This document shows positions 1 to 10,049 of a stretch of 64,000 bases of DNA, in pieces. The stretch lies in assembly GCA_963921935.1 (NCBI GenBank), contig OY998178.1, forward strand, positions 58,997,451 through 59,061,450. Direction: 5' to 3'. The DNA is from Galeruca laticollis. Taxonomy: Eukaryota; Arthropoda; Insecta; Coleoptera; Chrysomelidae. Made by a program: the position numbers and the translations under genes. Below the pieces are notes generated by a model. It ran no database searches. It was given only the letters and a program-made list of their open reading frames with translations, and was not told where the DNA came from. Numbering within the stretch: the first letter of the stretch is position 1; each line of letters opens with the position of its first letter.

Positions 1-182
1 GATGTTGGTTGTTGTCCCGAAAACTCACCCTTATTTGGTTATACCGTACTGAGGACGGGTAATGAGCCAGAAACATGCATGTCTGCGGTTACCACTCTGT
101 TTCAGTAGCCCTTTTTCTTTTTGCGTGAATTATCCAATAATCTCTTTGTTGTTGTTGTATACGTAATATGCGATATTCGTAC

Positions 183-184
<2 letters not shown>

Positions 185-233
<49 letters not shown>
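185..233. repeat. (TA)n microsatellite at the 3' end of a PLE
   Basis: Uninterrupted TA dinucleotides. The tract directly abuts the 3' end of the minus-strand Penelope-like element to its right. It is the first of a series of TA tracts that border mobile elements across the window. Bases 1-184 to its left hold nothing I recognise. Confidence 0.97.
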
Positions 234-235
<2 letters not shown>

Positions 236-236
<1 letters not shown>

Positions 237-1221
237 CGAAGATTTCAGGTTTGCGGTCATAAGAAATAAAAAGTGTTTTTCTTATCTGCTCAATATTTCG
301 CCATTATTTAATGGCTTCATCAGGAGCGAACTACAAGATATATTGAAGGAAACAATGCAATAATAAAACATTTTAAAATTACTACTTACAGAAAATTGGT
401 GTCAGTTAATTAAAATATAAAACAGCACAACACGTTCAACACATTTTTAGACAGTAGGTACATTTTACAATTAAACACGTTGATAAAATTAACAACTAGT
501 TTTTTTTGTTATAGAAAGTGTAGAAACGATTTAGTTACAGGGAGATAAAACTGACTTACTTTTTAATTGTATAGGGTGATACTTAAATTTTATTTAGAAT
601 GTTACAATAGATATTACTTAATTGATTGACGTCAGATTTATAATTTATGGTGTTTTTTGTTTTATTAATGTAGCACATTTCCAGAAATAACCTGTTCTTA
701 TATCTGTTCTCTCTTTCTAAAATTTTTATATTCGTGTAGTCAAACTCATGTCCCGTATTTATATGGTGTTCCACTGCCGCACAGGTGTTTTTTTGTTGGG
801 ACAATCGCTTTTGTGTTGAGTGACTCTTTGTCTCAACCATTGGCCCGTCTGTCCTATGTAACATTCATTGCAACCAGAACAGGGCAAACTGTGATCAACA
901 TTGCTATGAAATAACGTGGGTGTTTTATCTTTTACTTTTGAGAAAATGTTTCTGATTGTTATCGGATTGTAAGGGGCAATTTTCAAATTAGGAATACTAT
1001 TTTTTAAACAGTGGTGTAATACGATGAGTCAAATAGTGTATTCGAGGAATCCTTTTATAAATTATGCTTGTAGGTTTTTCTTCATTTGTGGGACCATCGG
1101 AAAAGTCTGTGTTGTATATTAACTTTTTTAAAATGTTCTTAGGATATCCGTTATTTACAAAAATATCAAAAAGCTTCTTGAGATTGTCTTGAATGAAGTT
1201 GTCATCGCAGATGTGTGAGAT
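236..1221 (-). mobile_element. Penelope-like element copy 1, 3' part (GIY-YIG endonuclease region)
   Basis: Minus-strand translation gives the C-terminal part of a Penelope polyprotein in two frames. A linker (about 1284-997) is followed by CSGCNECYIGQTGQWLRQRV (about 910-850), the YIG half of a GIY-YIG endonuclease, and then a C-terminal tail ending near 583. Frame changes near 1000 and 780 make it non-functional. The 350 bases downstream (583 to 236) are the element's 3' region and carry a hammerhead-like motif. The reverse complement of 236-1000 recurs at about 5690-6460 in copy 3, which confirms a repeat family. The RT domain is missing: at 1221 the element is cut off and host Arp5 sequence begins. 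Confidence 0.85.
288..327 (-). ncRNA. Hammerhead-ribozyme-like motif in PLE copy 1
   Basis: On the minus strand: GCTC (stem I), CTGATGA (conserved core), one extra A, a 6-bp stem II GCCATT/AATGGC with loop AAAT, GAAA, then a short palindromic stem III and GAGC closing stem I. Core boxes and their spacing match type-I hammerheads known from Penelope-like elements. The extra nucleotide between CTGATGA and stem II departs from the minimal consensus. Self-cleavage is inferred, not shown. Confidence 0.6.
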
Positions 1222-2610
1222 AGTATACAGGATTTGCAAAAAACTGTTGCAAATTTGAATGCAAGAATTGAGAAAACTAAACAAATAATATTAGCTTCAA
1301 ATAATATTGATGAAGTTGAAGAACCCCCTATTAAACAAGCCAAGAATTCAAAAATGGTATTTGAAAATGACAGTGCACTACATTCTTTCTTGGATAATGT
1401 TAAAAGAATGGTGAGTGTTTAATTTATTTTATAGATATAAAATTAATCATTTCCATAAAATAAAATATACAGTTTATTTTGAAAATGGTTTAAAGTCCAT
1501 TCGTCAATTATTATCGGGCTACCCGTAGTTTAATAATTCAAACCATCATTTTTAAAGAAGCCGTTTATTTTGTAACAGTTTTACTTAAATCAAGATATTT
1601 ATTATTGGTTCTGTCCGAAGGCATTTTGAGTTTAATTTAATTTCAATTTAATAATAATTTTGAGTAGTTTATACTGAACAACCTTATCTCCGGTTCTGGA
1701 CAATTAAGTTGAAAATCAGTATATTCACTTGATTGGTTCAAACACTATGTAATATACATATTTACCTTTTAATATAGTTAATATCAAATTTTAGAAGTCA
1801 TTACACGCATAGGAACAAAACGGAGATCATTTAGTTTAAAAAGTGTAAAGGTAGTAACTTACGATTTCAAGGAAATACATATTTTTGGGAAGTTCTGGGA
1901 TTTGTGTTACACATTGATGTCAACTTATAGGCAACTCTGTATACCGACCCTGGTATAAATATTAACCTTTGAGTATAATCTATAGGCAACTCTGTATACG
2001 ACCTTCGTATTGCGAGTCACATACCTTTTCTCACTATTAGATAGTTCGATTTAGTGAATTTCTGGGTTGTGGGTACCGTTTTGGTACTGTGCTGAAATTT
2101 CTTCTTCGACTTTCATTTTCCTATCTGGCAGTTGAATAGAGACGTTCTGGAGAAAGTTGGTTTCATGCAGCATGGTGTTATTGGATAAACTGATTAATTT
2201 TCAAGCCGTCCTTTGTGTATTTAGTTTCGACGTTCGATTGATGTCTGTTTGGTGGTATTGTTGGAAGAATCGACTTGTAACTCGTTTTTACGGATACATT
2301 GAAGAACTCCATTTCGCCATACTGGAAATATCAGAGACGCTGCTTTGAAGTTGCCCTCCGAACGCCTGAGGTAAATACTTTTCGCCTAATTCAATCAAAA
2401 TGTTACAGCGTATTTTCAACGAATTTTTGATATAGTCCAGGGGCTCAGGCCCATATAGTGATTTTGATATTGCTAGTGTAATTTTTTCTATTATAGGGTA
2501 TTTTTGTTGGTTGACGTATTTTTGCTTGGTGACGTCTTTTTGCTGGTCCTGTGTGACGACTTATTCAGTTTTCTTTTGGTCAGAGGTTTGTTTTTCTACG
2601 TTACCTGTTG
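1222..2610 (+). pseudogene. Duplicated Arp5 segment (partial exon plus intron) between PLE pieces
   Basis: Bases 1222-1410 match the 3' half of the Arp5 exon at 9562-9750 with only a few changes. They stay open in the same frame (MQKTVANLNARIEKTKQ onward) and keep a splice donor (ATG|GTGAGT). Bases 1411-1705 match the following intron at 9751-10046, and 1706-2610 match 15051-15951, so the copy lacks the hAT elements present in the functional intron. Because the intron is retained, this is not a processed pseudogene. The left part of the exon is lost at the PLE junction at 1221. The copy contains TATAGGCAACTCTGTATAC twice (about 1927 and 1981). Most likely a non-functional fragment, though its donor could allow aberrant splicing. 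Confidence 0.85.
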
Positions 2611-3583
2611 GAACGTTTATATTCGTGTAGTCAAACTCATGTCCCGTTTTTATATTGTGTTCCACTGCCGCACAGGTGTTTTTTTGTTGCGCTTTTGTGT
2701 TGAGTGACTCTTTATTTCAACCATTGGCCCGTCTGTCCTATGTAACATTAATTGCACCCAGAACAGGGCAAACTGTGAACAACATTGCTATTAAATAACG
2801 TGGGTGTTTTATCTTTTACTTTTGAGAAAATGTTTCTGATTGTTATCGGATTGTAAGGGACAATTTTCAAATTAGGAATACTATTTTTAAACAGTGGTGT
2901 TATACGATGAGTCAAATAGTGTATTCGAGGAATCCTTTTATAAATTATGCTTGTAGGTTTTTCTTCATTTGTGGGACCATCGTACAAGTCTGTTGTGTAT
3001 TAACTTTTTTAAAATGTTCTTTGGATACCCGTTATTTGCAAAAGTATCAAAAAGCTTCTTGAGATTGTCTTGAATTAAGTTGTGCAGATGTGTAAGATTC
3101 TATTTTTCATGGCAATTACAGTGTTGTATTTTTGATTTTTTGTATGGTTAGAGAAAAAGTTTAAACATATATCATATGTTGTTGGTTTTTAATACCAATC
3201 CAATCTTATTTTATGTGCTTCGGTACGTATTACTCTCGTATCTAAGAAAGACTCAGAACTTTCTTGCTCGATCTCCACTGTAAACTGCAATCTATCGTTA
3301 AATTAATTAAATATATCTAATTTTGTTTGTATATCGTCAGCTGGAATAGCGCTGATCATGTCATCTACATATTTATAAAAAAAAGTGTAAGCTGAAAGGT
3401 AACAATGATATTACATTATCAAGTAACACATCCAACACTATAGTAGCCAAAATAGGACTTATAGGAGAACCCATTGGAGGTTTTAAATAGGTCATTGTAA
3501 TTATTTTGAATAGACGTCGTTGGATCTTTATTTATTTTCTTGTATGTGAATGTGTCATTTAAAAGCAATTCAGTTTTTTTAAT
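2611..3583 (-). mobile_element. Penelope-like element copy 1', RT and linker part
   Basis: Minus-strand PLE sequence resuming right after the Arp5 segment. Bases 2620-3095 repeat 728-1210 of copy 1 almost exactly, so the Arp5 segment is bracketed by direct PLE repeats of about 480 bp. Higher coordinates run into the reverse transcriptase: KYVDDMISAI, with the catalytic YVDD intact, is read near 3385-3360, and the PMGSP motif lies near 3470. At about 3583 the sequence flips into plus-strand PLE copy 3, giving a head-to-head junction inside the RT domain. Several frames are broken; no complete ORF remains. Confidence 0.8.
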
Positions 3584-3761
3584 GTAATTCAAGCTCCAAT
3601 GGGTTCTCCTATAGGTCCTACTTTGGCTACTATAGTGTTGAATGAGTTACTTGATAATGTAATCCCATTGTTACCTTTCAGCTTACGCTTTTTTTTATAA
3701 ATATGTAAATGATATGATCAGCGCTATTCCAGCTGACGATATACAAACATTAGATATATTT

Positions 3762-5594
3762 CATGGTTTTGTAAGGAAGTGAAGCAACTGGCAGATATGA
3801 AACGTAAAAGCTACCTATTGTATTTAAGTTCACCAACAGAAACCAATCGAACGAGATACGTTGAAAACAGAAACAAAGCCAATGCAGCTATCAGAGCCAT
3901 AAAAAGGGAACACTGGAGACGATGCACCAGTGAAATGGAACACGACCTTTATGGAGCCCAAAGAAAGGTTTGGAAGATGCTGAAAAACAGAAAAAAACCA
4001 GTAAATGAATACGTTCAAACTAAAAACATATCACCTGACATCTGGGAAAAATATTTTACAGAGCTGTACCAAGATGAAGAAACAACTGATACATGGGTGA
4101 ATGAAGACGAAACACCCGATGATGTTTTGATAACAGAGGAAGAGCTGAGAAAAAGAATACAAAAGCTGAAAAACAGGAAAGCCGCGGGTACAGACAACAT
4201 CCCGAATGAATTGCTAAAATATGGGGGAAAGAAACTCATCGAGAAGTTGCTAACTCTTTTCAATAAAATTTTAAATACATCACAGATTCCCGAAGATTGG
4301 CGCAGCAGCATCACTATTCCCATCTTCAAAAAGGGGCAAAAGACAGCACCTGAAAACTACAGGGGCATAACCCTGCTAAGTACGTCCATGAAACTGCTCA
4401 CTAGCATCCTAAAAGACAAATTGGAATCACGTATCAAGAATAGAGAGGAACAGCTTGGTTTTCGAACAAACAGGTCAACAACGGACGCTCTCTTCATAAT
4501 GAAACAACTAAAGGAGAAATCAATAGAGTTTGACAAGCCTGCTTACATCTGCTTCATAGACTTAACAAAGGCATTCGACAAAGTGCGCTTGACAGACGTC
4601 CTACAAATTCTAACAAAAAGACAGTCCCCGTCCCAAATCACCAAACTAATTAAAAACTTAAACACTGGAAATGTGACAAAGATCAAGTCAGGAGAACAAA
4701 CTACATCCAACATAAAAACACCAGGCGGAATTAGGCAGGGTGGCAGCCTGAGCCATTTCCTTTTCAACCTCCTGATGGATGAAATAATACAACAAGTCAC
4801 ATCCTTAGATTTGGGGTACAGAATGGGCCACTAAAAAATATCTATGGTCTGCTATGCAGACGACGCAGCTATTATAGCAGAAACGGAGAACGATCTTCAG
4901 AGACAGCTGTTTAAATTCTATCAAGTCAGCCAACAACTCAACATGGCAATTTCAACATCAAATACCAAAGCTATGACATTCTCCAGAGAACCTGTCAGGT
5001 GTAAAGCGGTTGTAGAGGATAAGCCAATCGAGCAACTCAATGTCTTTAAATATCTAGGCATGGACATCTGCAGCTACCACGATCCGGCGAAAGAGGTCTC
5101 ATAACTAAAGCAGCAGCTCTGTCAGGATGTCTTAGAGATGTGATATGGTCAAACCAGCACATGGGAACAGATAACAAGATGAAGATCTATAAGACTTGCA
5201 TCAGACCTATTATGACTTACGGAATAGAAGTACGCGAAGACACAAATAAAACAAAAAGTATGCTACGCTCGGCCGAAATGAAAATCCTACGAACTATCCT
5301 AGGGAAGACCAGACGGGACAGGATAAGAAACACTGACATACGAGCTCAATGCAGCATAGTAGACATAGTCAGATGGGGCAGACAGAGACGAAGAGAATGG
5401 TACGCGCACATACGAAGAATGGACGAAAACAGATTACCGAGAATAATGATGGAAAGCAAGCCACACGGAAATCGCCCACCAGGAAGACCCCCAAAAAGGT
5501 GGCAGGAAAGCTGGCAGTCCACCTCGCAAGAAACCATCCAGATACGACTTCAGCAAGCAACAGACCAATAGGTCTATTTAAAAGAAGAAGAAGA
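3762..5594 (+). mobile_element. 5'-truncated RTE-type LINE inserted in PLE copy 3
   Basis: Flanked by a 10-bp target duplication AGATATATTT (3752-3761 and 5595-5604). No endonuclease domain is left. The RT is readable from 3779. ORF 3779-4834 holds the fingers and palm: CFIDLTKAFDKV carries the first catalytic Asp, then GIRQGGSLS. A stop at 4834 and a frame change are followed by VCYADDAAII (4847-4876), the YADD box. ORF 5140-5571 is the C-terminal region, with an Arg-rich end (RRREWYAHIRRMDE) typical of RTE-like insect elements. The 3' end is an (AAG)n run at 5579-5594, as RTE elements often end in a short microsatellite. At least two frame breaks show it is inactive. Confidence 0.88.
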
Positions 5595-6365
5595 AGATAT
5601 ATTTAATTCATTTAACGATAGATTGCAGTTTACAGTGGAGATCGAGCAAGAATGTTCTGTGTCTTTCTTAGATACGAGAGTACCACTGTTTAATAGTATT
5701 CCTAATTTGAAAATTGCCCCTTACAATTCGATAACAATCAGAAACATTTTCTCAAAAGTAAAAGATAAAACACCCACGTTATTTAATAGCAATGCTGTTT
5801 ACAGTTTGCCCTGTTCTGGTTGTAATGGATGTTACATAGGACAGACGGGCCAATGGTTGAGACAAAGAGTCACTCAACACAAAAGCGATTGTCGCAACAA
5901 AAAAACACCTGTGCGGCAGTGGAACACCATATAAATACGGGACATGAGTTTGACTACACGAATATAAAAATTTTAAAAAGAGAGAACAGATATAAGAACA
6001 GGTTATTTCTGGAAATGTCCTACATTAATAAAACAAAAAACACCATAAATTATAAATCTGACGTCAATCAATTAAGTAATATCTATTGTAAGATTCTAAA
6101 TAAAATTTAAGTATCACCCTATACAATTAAAAAGTAAGTCAGTTTTATCTCCCTGTAACTAATTCGTTTCTACATTTTCTATAACAAAAAAAACTAGTTG
6201 TTAATTTTATCAACGTGTTTAATTGTAAAATGTACCTACTGTCTAAAAATGTGTTGAACGTGATGTGCTGTTTTATATTTTAATTAAGTGACACCAATTT
6301 TCTGTAAGTAGTAATTTTAAAATGTTTTATTATTGTATTGTTTCATTCAATATATCTTGTAGTTC

Positions 6366-6405
6366 GCTCCTGATGAAGCCATTAAATAATGGCGAAATAT
6401 TGAGC
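6366..6405 (+). ncRNA. Hammerhead-ribozyme-like motif in PLE copy 3
   Basis: GCTC 6366-6369, CTGATGA 6370-6376, extra A 6377, stem II 6378-6383/6388-6393 with loop AAAT, GAAA 6394-6397, then TATT and GAGC 6402-6405 pairing with the first GCTC. Predicted cleavage is after U6401. Stem III is only the self-complementary AUAU, which suits a dimeric hammerhead as described for PLEs. It matches the motif at 288-327 base for base. Confidence 0.6.
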
Positions 6406-6499
6406 AGATAAGAAAAACACTTTATAACTTATGACCGCAAACCTGAAATCTTCGCTAAAAAAATAAATATTTCCCGGTCGAAAAAAGAAAAACTACTTC

Positions 6500-6501
<2 letters not shown>

Positions 6502-6570
<69 letters not shown>
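6502..6570. repeat. (TA)n microsatellite between two convergent PLEs
   Basis: About 69 bases of TA. PLE copy 3 (plus) ends into it from the left and PLE copy 2 (minus) from the right, so two different PLEs meet tail to tail at one TA tract. Confidence 0.97.
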
Positions 6571-6574
<4 letters not shown>

Positions 6575-9230
6575 CATAGTAACTTCTGTGTAGATTTTTT
6601 TAAGGGAATTGCAGCAATAAAACGTATCCGTGTACTCTTTTAAGTATTTAATCCAAGCTTTCGAGTGAATTTTCACCCATCATCAGGGAAGCTACATAAA
6701 AATATACTTTGTTAAAATAATCTAAAATGTTATACAAAACACTATTTACTTACAAACTTACTGAGATTGAAACGTGATTAACAGTGGTAAAAAATGGAAT
6801 GGCCATCGACAGCACCAACAACTACGTCTATTATTAACTCACACTATATCACATTTCATTACAAAATCAAATTATTACACAATTTAAAAAAAATTAAAAT
6901 TCATTTTTGTTGAAGTCTGGTTATCGACCACGTGCTTGAAATCTCAATCCCACACTGACAGCAAATTTACAAGTTTATACATTATAGGTTATACAGCCAA
7001 CTGGCCTGTACATATTCAAACTATTAAATTTTCAATTTTATACATTATAGGTTATACAGCCAATTGGCCTGTACCTATTCAATATACTAATATTTCTGAT
7101 TTAAAATTGAATCATTGAGTTCACTCTATATAAATATAAAGAAAAGTTTCAGGAGATGCCCCTTTAAAATACATTTGTATGCCTGTTTTATCGAGAGGAC
7201 AACCTGATTGTCAAACAAAACTCTCCGACACAATGCGACCACCGCAGTGCGCACACCCCACAGCCATTTGACTGATAAGATCAACGGCTGTGTGCGCCCC
7301 CAATGCATGATCATAAGGACTATTCTGCTAATGAGACTGAGAGCCCCTCAATGCGCATAGAGAGGTCCACGACCCCATGCTGACCTCTGTCTTGAGCATC
7401 CAAATGTAGTAAATAAGCAAAAATATCACTGAGATGTCTAATATCAGTTCTATGATTTATGTTGTCCGGATTTATTTTTATATGCACCAATTCAAGAAAA
7501 TTTCTTTTTGATTTGATATGTTCCGTATCCAATACTCTGACAGACTAATAGTTCATTGAATGACCTGTTTTATTGACATGTTCCGCTAGAGCACATCTTT
7601 CGGGGTGCAATCTACAGTCACTTTTATGGCTAGTGATTCTATCTTTTAAGTATCTTGAGGTTTGGCCAATGTATTTGGCATTACAATTTGAACAATCTAT
7701 ACTGTAGATCACATCTGACTTCAGTTTCTATGGGATTTTATCTTTTGTTTGTGAAAACAGGTTTCCTACTGTGAGTGCAGGTTTGAATGCTAGTTTTATG
7801 TTTGATGTATTACGAAACAGACGGTTAAACTTTCTTGCTATGTCTCTATGCAATGGTAAAGTTATATATTGGGTTAAGTAAGTGTTGGTTTCATTTATAC
7901 CTTCAATGCTACGTGGAGCCATCGTAGCTCCTCCAACTGATGTGTTGATTGTTTCGTTAATATTTATTGTGTTGAATAGGATCTTCTTAAGAAGTGGTTC
8001 TGGATATGAGTTGTCCTTGAAAAGGTGAAATAATTTTTTTTTTATTTTTCTGATGAAATGTTATGTCACTAATGGCTAAGTCCCTTTGTTTCATTTGTTT
8101 GACTAAGTTGATTTTCATCTTTTGATTGTGGTATGACCAATAGTTGATATATCTACCAGAGCTAATTGGTTTTCTATACCAATCGATCACAATGTTATTA
8201 TTTTGTCTTATAATCAACGTGTCTAAAAAAGGGATGGAATTATTATGGTTTTCCCTTTCTAGGGTAAATTGTATATGTGGATCGAATGAGTTAAAATAAT
8301 ATAATAGCTCATTCAGATTAGTGCCTGGTAAAGCCAGTATGATGTCGTCCACATATTTCTTAATAAAGTGGAGTTTGAAGGGAAGAACCTGGATAACAAA
8401 GTCCAAAACCACGTCCATAACATAATTAGCAATTATGGGTGAACTTTTACTGCCCATTGGTGTTCCAAAGGTTTGTTTGTAAAATGTAGTGTTGAAAACA
8501 AAAAAATTATTGTTGAACACAAAAGTCAGAAGTGAGACGAAAGACTCCAAATCAATAGAGCAATGTGGCGCTATTGAAGGCCATTTTCTTGTGATTGCCG
8601 TTATGGCAATGTTCAGATATACATTACTGAAGAGGGAGATTACATCGAGACTCGCAATAATATAACCATCCGGTAATGTTGTTCTGTTAAGAAGTTGATT
8701 GACTCCAAAGGAGTCTTTAATATAGTAATCATTCTCAAAATCATATGAGTCCGTCAATACCTTGGTAAGAAACTTTGTAATAAGTTCAGTTGGTGTTCCA
8801 ATCGAGGCAAGAATTGGTCGAACAGTTAATGGTTGTTTATGTATTTTTGGTAACGTGTAAAATTTTCCCGAGACCCCCCTATAACTCATCAACGATTTTT
8901 TTAGTTCTGAGGAAATTATGTTGTGATTAGCAAGAGTTTGTATTAATTTATTGCAATTTTGTTGAATAGTGGATGTAGGATCACTTTTGATTTCTATGTA
9001 GGAGTTATCGTCACGTATAACATCTTCTGAAAGTTGAAAGTATTGATCTCTATCCATAATTACAGTTGCATTACCCTTATCGGATCTAGTAACTACAATT
9101 TGTGGATTTTGTTTAAGAAAGATTTTTATTTTGTTAAATAATTTTATAAAAAATCCACAACTAGTGTATGTTAATTTTTGATAAATGTTCGTAACGATAT
9201 TTGTTAGTAGCAAAGACATACCTTCACATT
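6571..9230 (-). mobile_element. Penelope-like element copy 2 (different family), RT plus GIY-YIG
   Basis: The longest Penelope sequence here. Minus ORF from about 9230 to 7987 encodes the RT: SDKGNATVIMDRDQYF near the N-terminus, FYKQTFGTPMGSKSSP, and FIKKYVDDIILALPG with intact YVDD. A frame change near 8035, at a run of A/T, leads to ORF 7922-7728. After a stop at 7728 the frame continues with VIYSIDCSNCNAKYIGQTSR, a GIY-YIG domain with its Cys pair (about 7705-7645). ORF 7532-7320 is the C-terminal tail. Bases 7126 to 6571 form the 3' region, with a ribozyme-like motif at 6651-6691. The 5' end stops in the TA tract at 9231-9357, beside the Arp5 exon. Two stops and one frameshift make it inactive. 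Confidence 0.88.
6651..6691 (-). ncRNA. Hammerhead-ribozyme-like motif in PLE copy 2
   Basis: Minus strand: TTCC, CTGATGA (plus 6680-6686), extra T, stem II GGGTGA/TCACTC with a loop of four, GAAA (plus 6659-6662), stem III palindrome AGCT, then GGAT which pairs over three bases with the preceding TCC. The layout matches copies 1 and 3, although primary sequence outside the core differs. That supports conservation of the fold. Confidence 0.58.
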
Positions 9231-9360
<130 letters not shown>

Positions 9361-9373
9361 CATAACTCTGTAG

Positions 9374-9750
9374 TAGAACAACAAAAAGAGCGAAAACGGG
9401 AGCTGGCCAGACGCTTAACAGAAATAAATGCGAGAAAGCGAGAAGAACGGCTTGCTGAAGATCAAGAAAAGTTAAAACAATTACTAGAGGTTCAAGAAAT
9501 CATTGACTTTGGTGCTGATAAAGACGAAGTTGAGCAAATATTATCTGAATATGAATTAAAAAGTATACAGGATTTGCAAAAAACTGTTGCAAATTTGAAT
9601 GCAAGAATTGAGAAAACTAAACAAAGAATATTAGCTTCAAATAATATTGATGAAGTTGAAGAACCCCCTATTAAACAAGCTAAGAATTCAAAAATGGTAT
9701 TTGAAAATGACAGTGCATTACATTCTTTCTTGGATAATGTTAAAAAAATG
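9374..9750 (+). CDS. Arp5: Actin-related protein 5 (INO80 complex), internal exon with coiled coil
   Basis: Internal exon of Arp5, a nuclear actin-related subunit of the INO80 chromatin remodeller. It encodes the charged, helical Arp5-specific insertion that splits the actin fold: residues such as LTEINARKREERL, then KLKQLLEVQEI, closely follow what I know of animal Arp5 proteins. The upstream boundary is AG at 9372-9373, or 9375-9376. The frame is closed to the left by the TA tract. The donor is ATG|GTAAGT at 9751. It splices in phase 0 to the exon at 21666. Upstream exons (N-terminal actin lobe) must lie before this window or be missing. A second copy of the 3' half of this exon sits at 1222-1410. 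Confidence 0.85.
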
Positions 9751-10049
9751 GTAAGTGTTTAATTTATTTTATGGATATAAAATTAATCCTTTCCATAAAA
9801 TAAAATATACAGTTTATTTTGAAAATGGTCTAAAGTCCATTCGTCAATTATTATCGGGCTACCCGTAGTTTAATAATTCAAACCATCATTTTTAAAGGAG
9901 CTGTTTATGTTGAAACAGTTTTACTTAAATCAAGATATTTATTAGTGGTTCTGTCCGAAGGCATTTTGAATTTAATTTCAATTTAAGAATAATTTTGAGT
10001 AGTTTGTACTGAACAACCTTATCTCCGGTTCTGGACAATTACTTTAGTT

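Larger units (their letters stand above)
3584..6470 (+). mobile_element. Penelope-like element copy 3 (RT end, GIY-YIG, 3' region), split by a LINE
   Basis: Plus-strand PLE. The RT starts within the motif QAPMGSPIGPTLATIVLNEL (about 3590-3650). It continues to KYVNDMI near 3702, where the usual YVDD has become YVND, a change in a catalytic aspartate. An RTE LINE interrupts it at 3762-5594. After the LINE come ORF 5623-5934 (protein interior through the GIY-YIG motif GCYIGQTGQ) and, in another frame, 5829-6110 (C-terminus). The frame change near 5930 is the same one seen in copy 1. The 3' region with its ribozyme-like motif runs to about 6470 and then into a (TA)n tract. Dead copy. Confidence 0.85.

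Noticed and set aside
6455..6676. 73-aa ORF made of Tyr-Ile repeats
   Set aside because: Translation of a (TA)n tract; the same applies to similar ORFs at 121-363, 33716-33928, 36622-36942 and 54676-54924.
8041..8075. TTCTGATGAAATG as a hammerhead core
   Set aside because: No pairing stem II and no GAAA at the right distance; it lies in PLE coding sequence on the opposite strand.
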